The notes under the pieces were generated by a model. That model searched no databases. It was not told the origin of the DNA and saw only the letters and a list, made by a program, of their open reading frames with translations. Shown here one piece after another: positions 19,940-28,494 of a stretch of DNA of 64,000 nucleotides. The translations under genes were made by a program, and so were the position numbers. Position 1 is the stretch's first letter. The number at the start of each line of letters is the position of its first letter. Origin of the DNA: JANMEX01 sp041751995 (GTDB taxonomy: Bacteria > Pseudomonadota > Alphaproteobacteria > Rhizobiales > Rhizobiaceae); the NCBI GenBank assembly GCA_041751995.1, contig JBGSHY010000070.1, forward strand, positions 19,618 through 83,617. Direction: 5' to 3'.

Positions 19940-19956
19940 CCGGGCGGCGCTGAATA

Positions 19957-19989
19957 CAAAACCGCCAGCTTTTGGAGTAAAGCTGGCGG
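19957..19989. terminator. Probable bidirectional terminator
   Basis: An 11-bp perfect stem (19962-19972 with 19979-19989) lies between convergent genes. On the minus strand it is followed by TTTTGTATT, so it best serves the outer-membrane protein gene; on the plus strand there is no T run. Confidence 0.6.
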
Positions 19990-20038
19990 ACTTGGATTGA
20001 ATTGTCAGGCAATCAAACTGACCGCCTCAGGGCCGATA

Positions 20039-20935
20039 TCAAAAGAAGCCGTCAAGCGCACGGCGGGTGGAGAAAAGCTTGCCGCCCGCGTCATTGCCGC
20101 TATCACCGAATTTCAAGGTCAACCGAGCGCCGATATTGAAAGCGTCAACAGACTCGCCTCCGGTCGATATGTTCGTGTAGCCGAGCGATGAAGATACCAC
20201 CAAGGGCATGGTTTCAAGCTGGTAGGCAGCGATTGCCTTCAAAGAGAGAAAATCGACGGATTCATCAAATGCGGTAAGCCGGGTGTAATTAACTTTGCCG
20301 GTCGCGGTCCACTGCGGATTGAACCTGTGTGTGTAGCCCGCGCCAACATTGAAGCCGCTGATATCGTCAAGCGGCATGGAAGGCATCGGAAATCCCATCG
20401 TGCTCGTAACGGTGAAATTTCGCGGATCCACCAATCCCACATTGGCTTCAATCCAGTTGTTCTCGTTGATCTGGTAGATCGCTTCGACGCCATAGACCAG
20501 GCTGTCCAGATTGATGTCAACGAAATCGACGCCGTCCGTGATCGAAACACCGCCGCGCATGTAACCCAGATAGGCGCCGGCCTTCAGCCTCTCGCCGAAA
20601 TTATATGTTGCGTGTCCGGTAAACCCAATGGCAGTGACCGAACCATCGGCGTCGCCAAGGTCAATTTCCGGCCGGACCCAATCCAGCTTGAAGCCGGAAT
20701 ATTCAGCATCCAACTGCGCGCCGAATGCGCCATACTGGCCAGCGACCCGCGCGCCGATATCCACCATCGGCACCAGGAAGTCTTCATCTTGCTCATTGCC
20801 GAAAAGCACATGACCGCCAAGATAGGCTTCGCCGAAAAACCTTGTGCCAGAAGGACCGGCGTCTTGCACCGGATCGGCAGCAAGCGCCGTAGAAACAGTT
20901 AAAACCGAGAATGCCAACCCAGCCAAAATACGCAT
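20039..20935 (-). CDS. Outer-membrane beta-barrel protein, porin-like
   Basis: This 298-residue protein has a clear signal peptide (cleavage after STALA, about residue 19), followed by alternating hydrophobic/polar beta strands with Gly- and aromatic-rich turns (for example FFGEAYLGGHVLF). It ends LDGFF, with an aromatic final residue as expected for barrel insertion. I cannot assign a family or substrate. ATG 20935 fits the signal peptide better than the earlier in-frame start at 20962. Confidence 0.7.
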   Translation of the reverse strand: MRILAGLAFSVLTVSTALAADPVQDAGPSGTRFFGEAYLGGHVLFGNEQDEDFLVPMVDIGARVAGQYGAFGAQLDAEYSGFKLDWVRPEIDLGDADGSVTAIGFTGHATYNFGERLKAGAYLGYMRGGVSITDGVDFVDINLDSLVYGVEAIYQINENNWIEANVGLVDPRNFTVTSTMGFPMPSMPLDDISGFNVGAGYTHRFNPQWTATGKVNYTRLTAFDESVDFLSLKAIAAYQLETMPLVVSSSLGYTNISTGGESVDAFNIGARLTLKFGDSGNDAGGKLFSTRRALDGFF

Positions 20936-21080
20936 GTGAATTCCCCTTCGCCAGATCAACACCTATCAAAAACTACCTACTTCTGCACGTAACCTGACGT
21001 TGAAACTCAAAACGGCTCACGTTTGCTTGATCGATTTGTGTATTTTGGGTCTCATATCGTTGATTTCCCATTGATCTGCC

Positions 21081-21139
21081 CCTCGTCCACAAAGGCGCAT
21101 CACCGGTTGCTTCCGGTGGACAAAGTCACCCAGACGAGG
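21081..21139 (+). promoter_or_regulatory. Structured leader that can hide the bufA ribosome site
   Basis: CCTCGTC (21081-21087) can pair with GACGAGG (21133-21139), which contains the bufA Shine-Dalgarno sequence. Inside lies a second perfect hairpin, CACCGG (21101-21106) with CCGGTG (21113-21118). Folding would block ribosome binding 8 bases before the bufA ATG. I infer a translational control element; no ligand or sensor is evident. Confidence 0.4.
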
Positions 21140-21147
21140 AAAACACC

Positions 21148-21459
21148 ATGTCACAGACCAAGACCCTTCTGTCATCCGCACTGATCGCCAGCGCCTTCGC
21201 TACCGCCCTGTCCGCAGGCTCCATCCTGACCGCAACGGGCGCTTCGGCGGAAGACGGCAAGGAAAAGTGCTTTGGCGTCGCCATGGCGGGCAAGAATGAC
21301 TGCGCCGCCGGTGCTGGCACCACTTGCGCAGGCACTTCCAAGGTCGATTTCCAGGGCAACTCGTGGAAATATGTCGCCAAGGGCACTTGCACGACCATGA
21401 TGCTCGAAGGCAACCGTCAGGGTTCGCTTGAAGCGTTGACCCGCGACGTGCCGGCCTGA
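21148..21459 (+). CDS. bufA: Bufferin precursor peptide, BufA1/DUF2282 family
   Basis: This 103-residue exported precursor has a signal peptide (about 1-34, ending GASA-ED) and a mature part with four Cys at positions 41, 52, 60 and 81 in the DUF2282 pattern (KCFGVAMAGKNDC, later KGTC). Proteins of this type, called bufferins, are reported to be copper-binding RiPPs whose Cys residues are modified by a DUF692 (MNIO) oxidase. The next genes are exactly that oxidase, a DUF2063 partner and a DoxX protein. The identity rests on the Cys pattern and the operon. The leader is structured. Confidence 0.88.
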   Translation: MSQTKTLLSSALIASAFATALSAGSILTATGASAEDGKEKCFGVAMAGKNDCAAGAGTTCAGTSKVDFQGNSWKYVAKGTCTTMMLEGNRQGSLEALTRDVPA

Positions 21460-21489
21460 TCTCAATCACACCAATCGGGAGCGCATCTG

Positions 21490-22404
21490 ATGCTTCATGC
21501 AAGCAATACCCATGAACCATCACACCCCGTGCGCATCCCGGCCCATCTGCTCCGGCCCCGCGCCGGAGCAGGTTTCAAGCCTGAACACCTGAGTTCCATT
21601 TTGAACGAAGAACCTTCAGCCGCTTTCTTTGAAGTTCATGCCGAAAACTACATGGGCAAAGGCGGCGCACCGCACGCGCAACTGACCCGCCTCAGGCAGG
21701 ATTACCCCCTGTCTGTCCATGGCGTCGGCATGTCCATCGGCGCGCCGGGCGCGCTGGACACGACGCACCTGAACCGGCTCAAAGCGGTGGTTGACCGTTG
21801 GCAGCCAGCGCTCGTGTCCGAACATTTGGCCTGGTCCACCCATGAAGAGACCTATTTGAATGACCTGCTGCCTGTTCCCTACACCAACGAAGTTTTGGCA
21901 CGCGTATGCAACCATATTGATGAAACGCAATCCGCGCTCGCCCGGCCGATCCTGCTCGAAAACCCGTCGACTTACGTTCAGTTTGACCAGTGCGAGATGA
22001 GCGAGTCGGACTTCATCCGTGAGATCGCCCGGCGCACCGGCTGCGGACTGCTGCTGGATGTCAACAATGTTTTCGTCTCGGCAACCAACCACGGCTATTC
22101 GCCGGTTGACTACCTGGACTCCTTCCCGCTGGAAAAGGTCCGCGAAATTCATCTGGCCGGTCACGCCACGGAAGAGGATTCCTTCGGCAATCCGTTGCTG
22201 ATCGACGCGCACGACCGCCCGGTTGCCGATGAGGTTTGGGAGCTTTACCGACACGTCATCGCTCTGAGCGGCCCGCTGCCGACACTGATCGAATGGGACA
22301 ATGACATTCCGGATTGGAGCGTGCTGGTTGCCGAAATGGTGGCCGCCAACGCCGTTCTGGATGACGTCGCTACAGCGCCGCTGCTCGGCCGCCGTCATGG
22401 TTGA
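21490..22404 (+). CDS. bufB: Multinuclear iron-dependent oxidase, MNIO/DUF692 (BufB)
   Basis: This 304-residue TIM-barrel protein belongs to DUF692 (UPF0276), the multinuclear non-heme iron oxidases that modify peptide cysteines. Metal-ligand regions of the family are visible: VHAENYMG, SEHLAW, ENPS, DVNNVFVSATNHG, HLAGH and the DAHDRPV segment. It follows bufA by 30 bases and overlaps bufC by 8 bases (ATGGTTGA), indicating coupled translation. It is inferred to modify the BufA Cys residues in the cytoplasm before export. Confidence 0.92.
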   Translation: MLHASNTHEPSHPVRIPAHLLRPRAGAGFKPEHLSSILNEEPSAAFFEVHAENYMGKGGAPHAQLTRLRQDYPLSVHGVGMSIGAPGALDTTHLNRLKAVVDRWQPALVSEHLAWSTHEETYLNDLLPVPYTNEVLARVCNHIDETQSALARPILLENPSTYVQFDQCEMSESDFIREIARRTGCGLLLDVNNVFVSATNHGYSPVDYLDSFPLEKVREIHLAGHATEEDSFGNPLLIDAHDRPVADEVWELYRHVIALSGPLPTLIEWDNDIPDWSVLVAEMVAANAVLDDVATAPLLGRRHG

Positions 22405-23179
22405 GACAGCACGCAGATGGGCATATGATGCGCCGGTCTTCGCAGGCGGGTTGCTCAACGCGGACGCCGCGACACCTTCTTTCCTGACATCAAAGTCCGG
22501 CGCCAACGATCCGCGCCGCTATGCCGTTTACCGCAACAACGTCATGGTCAGCCTGATCCGGGCGATGGAGGCCAACTTTCCGGCCATTGCCCGCCTGGTT
22601 GGCGAAGAGTTTTTCTCCGCGTTGGCGCAGGTCTTCATAAGCGCGAACCCGCCGCGCACGCGCCTGCTGTTTGAATACGGCGCCGAATTCCCGATCTTTC
22701 TGGAAAGTTTTGAGCCAGTCCGGCCCTACCCCTATCTCGCCGATGTCGCCCGCGTTGAGCAAATGTGGCGTGAGGCGTTTCATGAAACCGATGCGCCTGT
22801 CATGGCAGCGGTCGATTTCACTGACATACCGCCACTACAACTGCCTGCGCTGAAACTGTCCGCCCATCCCGCAACACGAATATTGAACTCCAGCTTTGCC
22901 GCCGGCTCCATCTTCACGGCGAACCGATCCGATGACCCGGGTGGCAACATCGATCCGACGAAGGGCGAATGGGTTCTGGTGACGAGGCCACACATGGACT
23001 GCGAAGTCCGCATACTCGGCACGGCATCGGGGACATTTATAAACGCCTTGCTTGCCAGCGAAACACTAGAGGCCGCAGCCGTATCCGCCATGTCCACCGG
23101 CGAACCATTTGACCTTGCAACAAATATTTCCGGCTTGCTCGCGTCGGGCGCGTTCACATCGATTGAAGGGGTTGAATAA
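22397..23179 (+). CDS. bufC: Bufferin partner protein, DUF2063 (BufC)
   Basis: This 260-residue protein has an N-terminal DUF2063 domain (about residues 30-120, with DPRRYAVYRNNVMVSLIRAM and a MEANFPAI segment) and a C-terminal beta-rich region. DUF2063 proteins are the usual partner of DUF692 oxidases and are thought to bind the precursor peptide. The ATG at 22397 is chosen because it overlaps the bufB stop; an earlier in-frame start at 22301 lies inside bufB. It overlaps doxX by one base (TAATG). Confidence 0.88.
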   Translation: MVETARRWAYDAPVFAGGLLNADAATPSFLTSKSGANDPRRYAVYRNNVMVSLIRAMEANFPAIARLVGEEFFSALAQVFISANPPRTRLLFEYGAEFPIFLESFEPVRPYPYLADVARVEQMWREAFHETDAPVMAAVDFTDIPPLQLPALKLSAHPATRILNSSFAAGSIFTANRSDDPGGNIDPTKGEWVLVTRPHMDCEVRILGTASGTFINALLASETLEAAAVSAMSTGEPFDLATNISGLLASGAFTSIEGVE

Positions 23180-23664
23180 TGACAATTTCTGCAACAGCAA
23201 ACCGCACCGGCTTGGCTGCCGTTGCCGGGCAACTCGAATCATTGCTGCAAAAGCTGGTTCCGGCTTCTTTCGCCAGCCTGGCGTTGCGGTTCGGTCTGGC
23301 AGTTCCGTTCTTCAAATCCGGCCTGACCAAATGGGACGGTTTTTTCGACCTGTCCGAAACGCCGGTTTTGCTGTTCACCGAGGAGTTCAAGCTGCATCTG
23401 TTCGGCGCAACGTTTGACTATCCGTTTCCTGCGCTGATGGCTTGGGGCTCATCCATCGGCGAAATCGTTCTCCCGATACTTCTGGCGCTCGGCTTGCTCA
23501 CCCGCTTTTCCGCATTTGGAATTCTGATGATGACCGCACTGATCCAGCTGACCATTCCCGATGGTTGGGCAAATTTTCACTTGCCCTGGGCTGCCATGGC
23601 GCTGGCAATCATAGTTATCGGTCCCGGCAAACTCTCACTCGACTTTCTCCTTCGGCGGGCATGA
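23179..23664 (+). CDS. DoxX family membrane protein
   Basis: This 161-residue integral membrane protein of the DoxX family has about four predicted helices and the motif SLALRFGLAVPFFKSGLTKW near the start. DoxX proteins close many bufferin operons; the role is unclear but may involve quinone or thiol redox at the membrane. Its start codon overlaps the bufC stop codon, so it is the fourth gene of the operon. Confidence 0.88.
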   Translation: MTISATANRTGLAAVAGQLESLLQKLVPASFASLALRFGLAVPFFKSGLTKWDGFFDLSETPVLLFTEEFKLHLFGATFDYPFPALMAWGSSIGEIVLPILLALGLLTRFSAFGILMMTALIQLTIPDGWANFHLPWAAMALAIIVIGPGKLSLDFLLRRA

Positions 23665-23690
23665 AAAAGGCGGCGCATTTCTGCGCCGCC
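23664..23690 (-). terminator. Rho-independent terminator for the small heat-shock gene
   Basis: A perfect 9-bp GC-rich stem (23669-23677 with 23682-23690) with a 4-base loop is followed on the minus strand by five T. It lies just after the hsp20 stop codon and also abuts the doxX stop codon, so it may stop transcription from both sides. Confidence 0.85.
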
Positions 23691-23717
23691 AATGAACTGG
23701 AGGGGTGATAGGCCTTG

Positions 23718-24194
23718 TTATTTCGCGGCGGAAGCCTTCGCTTCAATCTGCTTGGCCGCCTTGTCAGACAGGGCCGTGATCTCGATTTTGCGCGGCTTGT
23801 GTTCCTCGGGAACTTCGCGCTTGAGATCAATGTGCAGCAAGCCGTTCTTCAGGGCCGCACCACGCACTTCGACATGGTCGGCAAGCTGGAAGCGGCGTTC
23901 GAACGCACGGGCGGCAATGCCGCGGTAAAGCGTTTCGCGGCCGTTTTCTTCGGATTCCTCGGCCTTTTCCGCCTTGACCAGAAGCGCGTTGCGATGGGTC
24001 TCGATCTGGATTTCATCCTCCGAGAAACCTGCAACCGCCATGGTGATGCGGTAGGCATTCTCGCCCGTCTTTTCGATGTTGTAGGGTGGATAGGTCTGAC
24101 CATTGTCAGGCTGCGCGAGCGAATCGAGCAGCGTGAAAAGCCGGTCAAAGCCGACAGTCGAGCGGTAAAGTGGTGAAAAATCTACGTGACGCAT
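23718..24194 (-). CDS. ibpA: Small heat-shock protein, Hsp20/IbpA family
   Basis: This is an ATP-independent holdase chaperone of 158 residues. It has an N-terminal arm with the rhizobial MRHVDFSPLYRSTVGFD pattern, an alpha-crystallin domain (about 38-130, with YRITMAVAGFSEDEI and the conserved LKNGLLHIDL strand) and a short C-terminal tail with the IEI anchor motif. It is a single-gene unit between two strong terminators. A leader that may be a heat-sensitive RNA element lies upstream. Confidence 0.93.
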   Translation of the reverse strand: MRHVDFSPLYRSTVGFDRLFTLLDSLAQPDNGQTYPPYNIEKTGENAYRITMAVAGFSEDEIQIETHRNALLVKAEKAEESEENGRETLYRGIAARAFERRFQLADHVEVRGAALKNGLLHIDLKREVPEEHKPRKIEITALSDKAAKQIEAKASAAK

Positions 24195-24285
24195 GGTGTC
24201 CTCACTCTTGAAGCAACGTGTTGCGATGTTTCCGCCGTGGACCTCCGTTGTGGCAGGTCAGGAGCGGCGCGGCCCCATCTTGGCG
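24195..24285 (-). promoter_or_regulatory. Possible ROSE-type RNA thermometer in the hsp20 leader
   Basis: On the minus strand the leader is GC-rich with several potential stems. Just before the start it has the order TTGCT, spacer, GAGGA, then ATG. ROSE elements of rhizobial small heat-shock genes use such a TTGCT-like block opposite the ribosome site. The pairing I can draw by hand is imperfect, so this is only a candidate. Confidence 0.3.
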
Positions 24286-24450
24286 ACCGCACAGAAGAGG
24301 TGGTTTGCGCCTGCGGGATTTTCAAGAGGTCAAGATATTTCGATGATGAACGGCAGATGAACAGCCCCTTCTGACAGCGTTCAGGTGAGCCGGGGTAAAA
24401 AGCCATTATCAAACGGTCGATCAACAAACCCGGCCGGAATGGAGACCAAA

Positions 24451-24918
24451 ATGTTCAAGTCCCTCGTAGCCAGCCCGCTTCGCAAGATCGCCCTTGTCTC
24501 TGTCGCGCTCTCTGCCCTTGCCGGTGCAACACCCTCCTTTGCCGGCGGGTACGGTGATCCGGACGTGATTTATGCCGACCGGAATGACGATGGACAGCGC
24601 TACGAAAACCGCCGCCCCCTCGTCCGCCCGGCGCCGGTGATTCAGGACTATGACCTGATCCCTGCCCGCCAGTTGGTCCGTCAGCTTCGCCGCCAAGGCT
24701 ATGGGCAGGTGCAGGAAATCGCCCTTCGCGGCGACACTTACCGGGTCACAGCAGTGCGCAACAACGGTGCCTTGGTGAAGCTGCGTGTCGATGCCTACTC
24801 GGGCGAAATCCTCTCGGCCCGCCGCATCGGCTGGATCAGCGCTCCGGTTCGCCAGTTGCCGCGCCGTCATGTCGAACCCGGCGTGACCATCGAATTTGGT
24901 TTTGGCTCAGGTTACTGA
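24451..24918 (+). CDS. Secreted PepSY-like domain protein
   Basis: This 155-residue protein has a signal peptide (about 1-31, ending PSFA-GG) and a C-terminal PepSY-like fold (about 68-130, with RQLRRQGYGQV, then YRVTA, then VDAYSGEIL). PepSY-type proteins are periplasmic and small; function here is unknown. The ATG at 24451 is chosen because GGAG lies 6 bases before it; another in-frame ATG is at 24439. A strong terminator follows. Confidence 0.75.
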   Translation: MFKSLVASPLRKIALVSVALSALAGATPSFAGGYGDPDVIYADRNDDGQRYENRRPLVRPAPVIQDYDLIPARQLVRQLRRQGYGQVQEIALRGDTYRVTAVRNNGALVKLRVDAYSGEILSARRIGWISAPVRQLPRRHVEPGVTIEFGFGSGY

Positions 24919-24973
24919 GTTAGCCAGCAAGTTCGGTCCGCAAGTAACGTCCCTTCCTTGCGGATCGCCTTGG

Positions 24974-25007
24974 CCGGAAGTTCTGGAAACAGAACTTCCG
25001 GTTTTTT
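24974..25007 (+). terminator. Strong rho-independent terminator
   Basis: A perfect 12-bp stem (24974-24985 with 24990-25001) closes a GAAA tetraloop and is followed by six T, after the PepSY-like gene. Confidence 0.95.
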
Positions 25008-25090
25008 CTTGTTCAAAATATCGCCCGTTTTGACCTTTACGGAAGTGTCCGCTACTGTGTTGCCAACATTCCCGCAACACGAAGTCCCTC

Positions 25091-26050
25091 ATGTCAGCTC
25101 CACTTTTTGAGACCGACGGCAATCCTGTGCCGGATGGCATCACCGCAGATTACCTGGAATTGCCCGACGGTAAAAAGCTTCGCTTTGCACTTTTTCCCGC
25201 ATCGGGCCGCCCACTCAAAGGCACCGTGATTATCCTGCATGGCCGCAATGAATGCATCGAGAAATATTTCGAGACGATGCAGGACCTGTCCAAACGCGGC
25301 TTCGGCTGCGCGACATTTGACTGGCTGGGCCAAGGCGGATCAGACCGGCAGATCAAAGATCCGATGCGCGGGCATATCAACAATTTCGACCGCTATGTTG
25401 CTGATTTTAATTACTTTTTCGAAAATGTGGCACTGCCTGACTGTCGCGCGCCCTTCTACATTCTGGCCCATTCCACTGGCTCCTTGATTGCGCTTTTGGC
25501 AAGTCCGGGCCTGACCAATCGCGTTCGCCGCATGGTGTTGTGCGCGCCATTGCTTTCACTCACGCACCAGCCGATCGGGCACAACCAGATTCGGCGCATC
25601 AGCGGGCTTCTGTCGTTGGTCGGCCTTGGCTCGATGTATATGTCCGGCGGACCGCGCCCGCGCGAAACACTGCCTTTCGCCGGCAACAAGCTGACATCCG
25701 ACCCGGTTCGATATCAGCGCAATTCCGTGATGTATGAAAAGCACAGGGAGTTGGCGCTCGGCGGCCCGACGGCGCGCTGGGTACACGCTTCCTGTCTGGC
25801 CATGGATCGGGTCCTCGATCCGGACTTCAAGGCCGGCATCCAGATTCCGACCCTGATCATCGCAGCAGGCGCCGACCAGATTGTCTCGAATGCCGCTATA
25901 GAGCGCTTTGCCCGCGGTATGCGCTCCACGGCTTTGGTGACCGTCGATGGCGGGAAGCATGAGTTGCTGCAGGAAGCTGATCTTTACCGGGAACAGGTGT
26001 TGGCAGCCTTTGATGCGTTCGTGCCGGGAACTGACACAACGCTGGGTTAA
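25091..26050 (+). CDS. Alpha/beta hydrolase, lysophospholipase-like
   Basis: This is a 319-residue serine hydrolase of the Hydrolase_4 (monoacylglycerol lipase/lysophospholipase L2) group. It has HGRNECIEKYFE after the first strands (oxyanion region), the nucleophile elbow AHSTGS (the family usually has GHSMGG), an acid residue near AAGADQIV and a late His in GGKHELLQE. Typical rhizobial homologues are predicted cytoplasmic lipases of unknown substrate. It converges on hisN with only three bases between the stop codons. Confidence 0.85.
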   Translation: MSAPLFETDGNPVPDGITADYLELPDGKKLRFALFPASGRPLKGTVIILHGRNECIEKYFETMQDLSKRGFGCATFDWLGQGGSDRQIKDPMRGHINNFDRYVADFNYFFENVALPDCRAPFYILAHSTGSLIALLASPGLTNRVRRMVLCAPLLSLTHQPIGHNQIRRISGLLSLVGLGSMYMSGGPRPRETLPFAGNKLTSDPVRYQRNSVMYEKHRELALGGPTARWVHASCLAMDRVLDPDFKAGIQIPTLIIAAGADQIVSNAAIERFARGMRSTALVTVDGGKHELLQEADLYREQVLAAFDAFVPGTDTTLG

Positions 26051-26053
26051 GCC

Positions 26054-26839
26054 TCAGCCGTGCATGATCGCCATTGCTGCGGCATGCAATTCCGGCGTGG
26101 CGGCGGCGACGATGTTGCCGCCTTTTTCCGGCCGCGAGCCATCCCAATCCGTGACGATGCCGCCGGCTGCCTCGATGATCGGCACCAGCGCAACGATGTC
26201 ATAAGGCTGCAGCGCCGTCTCGATCACCAGATCAACAAACCCGGCCGCCAGCATGCAATAGGCATAGCAATCGCAGCCATAGCGGAACAGCTTGACCCTG
26301 GATTCAATGTCATCATAGCGTCGGCGCGCATCGCCCTTGAACAGGTGCGGCGTGGTGGTGAACAGCGTTGCCTTGGAAAGATCTGTGATCCCGCTCACCC
26401 TGTTGGCTGTCTCGACAGAACACTCGACCCGGCGGCTCTTGCCGTCCAGCGCATAGAACAACTCGCCGGTGAAGGGCTGCGCCATCATGCCGGCGATAGA
26501 TTTGCCGTTTTTCGTCAGGCCGACCAGAGTGCCCCACACCGGAATGCCGGTGATGAAGGCGCGCGTGCCGTCAATCGGATCAATAACCCAGACATGCTCG
26601 CGGTCCAGCCCGACGGAGCCATGTTCTTCGCCCAGGATGCCATGTGTCGGAAAGCGCGCCTCAATCAGATTGCGGATGGCAACTTCTGCCGCGCGGTCTG
26701 CTTCCGTGACCGGATCAAACGCCGCCACACCGCCCTTCGCGCCCTTGTCATCAATGCCGCCGCCCGCGCGGAACCGCGGCAATGTCTGCTCTGCCGCAGC
26801 GGCGGCCAATTCAAGGAAAAAGTCGCGTGTCACCGGCAT
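26054..26839 (-). CDS. hisN: Histidinol-phosphatase, inositol-monophosphatase family
   Basis: The protein has 261 residues of the inositol monophosphatase fold. Metal-site motifs are FDPVTEADRAAE, GEEHG, WVIDPIDGTRAFITG and the late segment GGIVTDWDG. In rhizobia this neighbour of the N-formylglutamate amidohydrolase is the HisN-type histidinol-phosphatase, which removes phosphate from L-histidinol phosphate. I chose ATG 26839, preceded by AGGAAG; the frame also opens at a TTG at 26857. Specificity within the family is inferred. Confidence 0.85.
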   Translation of the reverse strand: MPVTRDFFLELAAAAAEQTLPRFRAGGGIDDKGAKGGVAAFDPVTEADRAAEVAIRNLIEARFPTHGILGEEHGSVGLDREHVWVIDPIDGTRAFITGIPVWGTLVGLTKNGKSIAGMMAQPFTGELFYALDGKSRRVECSVETANRVSGITDLSKATLFTTTPHLFKGDARRRYDDIESRVKLFRYGCDCYAYCMLAAGFVDLVIETALQPYDIVALVPIIEAAGGIVTDWDGSRPEKGGNIVAAATPELHAAAMAIMHG

Positions 26840-26874
26840 GAAATGGCTTCCTGGCAAAACTGGAATGACTGAGC

Positions 26875-27765
26875 CTATTCGGCGGCCAGCCTTTGCAAGC
26901 CGAGATTTGCCCCGACCTCATGCGCGAAAGCAAGCGCAAATCGACCGAGCGCCTGGCGCAGCGGCACAAATCCGCTGGTCAGCGTCATCAAGGTCTCGTC
27001 CATGTAAAGGCCGCGATTGATTTCAATCTGCAGGGCGTGGGCATCCCGCCCAGGCCGGCCATAATGTTCGGTGATGTAACCGCCCGCATAAGGCTTGTTG
27101 CGCACCACCGAATATCCGAGCGACTGCAACAGTTCAACCGCAAGATCGGATATCCACGGCGCAGCGCTCATGCCAAACCGGTCACCGATGATCATGTCCG
27201 GCGTAAGGCCGCGTTCACCACTGCGCACATTTGACGGCATCGAATGGCAGTCGATCAGAACGGAATAGCCGAAACGGTCATGTGTCTCCAACAACAACTG
27301 CCTCAGCGTCCGGTGAAAGGGCTTGTAGACGCGCTCGATGCGCTCGAGCGTTTCGCCGACCGGCAGCCGCCGTGCATAAATGTCGATGCCCTCGCCGACC
27401 ACACGCGGGATCGAACCAAGCCCGCCCGCGACACGCACCGAGCCGGTGTTGGCATATGCCGGCAGCGGACCGTCGAACATGCGTGGGTCCAACTCATACG
27501 GCTCGCGGTTCACATCAACATAGGCACGCGGGAAATTGGCGACATGCAATGGCAGACCGCTGTCCACAACATCGGCGAAAAGGCCGTCGACATGCAGATC
27601 TTCCGAGCGGCGGATCGTATTGCGGTCAAGCCGCGTTTGCATCAGAAAGCTCTTGGGATATAGGCGGCCGGAATGCGGTGAATTGAAAACCACGCCGTGG
27701 CTTTGAACACGCGGCTCAACAACCACCGAAACCGGAAAACCGAAAAAATCAGCCGGGCTGTCCAT
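26875..27765 (-). CDS. N-formylglutamate amidohydrolase
   Basis: This 296-residue enzyme of the FGase family hydrolyses N-formyl-L-glutamate to glutamate and formate in histidine degradation, or a related N-acyl amino acid. Family features are VFNSPHSGRLYP near the start (metal-binding His), DLHVDGLF, the ANFPRAYVDVNREPYE segment and VLIDCHSMPS. It lies 35 bases before hisN on the same strand and probably shares its transcript. Confidence 0.9.
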   Translation of the reverse strand: MDSPADFFGFPVSVVVEPRVQSHGVVFNSPHSGRLYPKSFLMQTRLDRNTIRRSEDLHVDGLFADVVDSGLPLHVANFPRAYVDVNREPYELDPRMFDGPLPAYANTGSVRVAGGLGSIPRVVGEGIDIYARRLPVGETLERIERVYKPFHRTLRQLLLETHDRFGYSVLIDCHSMPSNVRSGERGLTPDMIIGDRFGMSAAPWISDLAVELLQSLGYSVVRNKPYAGGYITEHYGRPGRDAHALQIEINRGLYMDETLMTLTSGFVPLRQALGRFALAFAHEVGANLGLQRLAAE

Positions 27766-27818
27766 CCATTTGCGCCTTTCGACGGCAATGTTGCCATCAG
27801 CCGCAGGCCAAGTCCATG

Positions 27819-27833
27819 GTAACGCCCTGTTAA
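27819..27833. promoter_or_regulatory. CtrA-like site upstream of cpdR
   Basis: GTAA-N7-TTAA (27819-27833) matches seven of eight bases of the CtrA box TTAA-N7-TTAA. A second weaker copy, GTAA-N7-TTTA, lies at about 27892. They fall in the gap between the divergent amidohydrolase gene and cpdR; cell-cycle control of cpdR would fit. Confidence 0.35.
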
Positions 27834-27980
27834 TCCTGTCAATGGTGAAGCAATTGGCGTAAATCAGCCTTGGGCGGACGTGGCGGTAACCCGATCTTTA
27901 CCATGTTTGTCAATGATCGGCCTCAGATTCGGGATAGGCTTTGCGAAGCTTGTACCCCATGCATAAACGGACGGATGATG

Positions 27981-28343
27981 ATGAACAGAATTTTGCTGGC
28001 TGAAGACGACGACGACATGCGCCGCTTCCTTGTGAAGGCGCTTGAAAAGGCCGGCTATTCCGTCAGCCATTTTGACAATGGCGCGAGCGCCTATGAGCGC
28101 CTGCGGGAAGAACCGTTTTCACTGCTGCTAACCGATATAGTCATGCCGGAAATGGATGGCATCGAGTTGGCGCGCCGCGCCACGGAGATCGATCCAGACC
28201 TCAAAGTCATGTTCATCACTGGTTTTGCCGCCGTTGCCCTGAACCCCGATTCGAATGCGCCCAAGGATGCCAAGATCCTTTCAAAGCCTTTCCATCTGCG
28301 CGATCTTGTCAATGAGGTCGAAAAGATGCTGAAAGCCGCATAA
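27981..28343 (+). CDS. cpdR: Cell-cycle response regulator CpdR
   Basis: This is a stand-alone receiver domain of 120 residues. CpdR, when unphosphorylated, directs ClpXP to its substrates (CtrA turnover) in the alphaproteobacterial cell cycle. Asp52 (LLLTDIVMPEMDG) is the phosphorylation site, with the acidic pocket LAEDDDD at the start and the conserved Lys in ILSKPF. Three consecutive ATG codons (27975, 27978, 27981) precede Asn; I chose the last because it sits 6 bases after GGACGG and gives the usual length. tRNA-Val follows. Confidence 0.95.
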   Translation: MNRILLAEDDDDMRRFLVKALEKAGYSVSHFDNGASAYERLREEPFSLLLTDIVMPEMDGIELARRATEIDPDLKVMFITGFAAVALNPDSNAPKDAKILSKPFHLRDLVNEVEKMLKAA

Positions 28344-28419
28344 GCGCCAGACACCGGCATTTTTGCCGATCAATCCTGTTGACGCATCGCCGCACTTGTG
28401 GTGTATGCGCCGCACGAAT

Positions 28420-28494
28420 GGGCGTATAGCTCAGCGGGAGAGCACTACATTGACATTGTAGGGGTCACAGGTTCAATCCCTGTTACGCCCACCA
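28420..28494 (+). tRNA. tRNA-Val (GAC anticodon)
   Basis: This is a 75-base cloverleaf including an encoded 3' ACCA. The acceptor stem pairs GGGCGTA with TACGCCC. The D arm has AGCTCAGCGGGAGAGC, the anticodon stem-loop has loop TTGACAT (anticodon GAC), and the T arm has GGTTCAATCCC. It marks the left border of the sulfur/CO2-fixation block and is a typical integration target. Confidence 0.97.

Noticed and set aside
20989..20994. GTAACC upstream of bufA as an ECF sigma -35 element
   Set aside because: No matching -10 element lies at the expected spacing and it is about 150 bases from the start, so I did not list it as a promoter.
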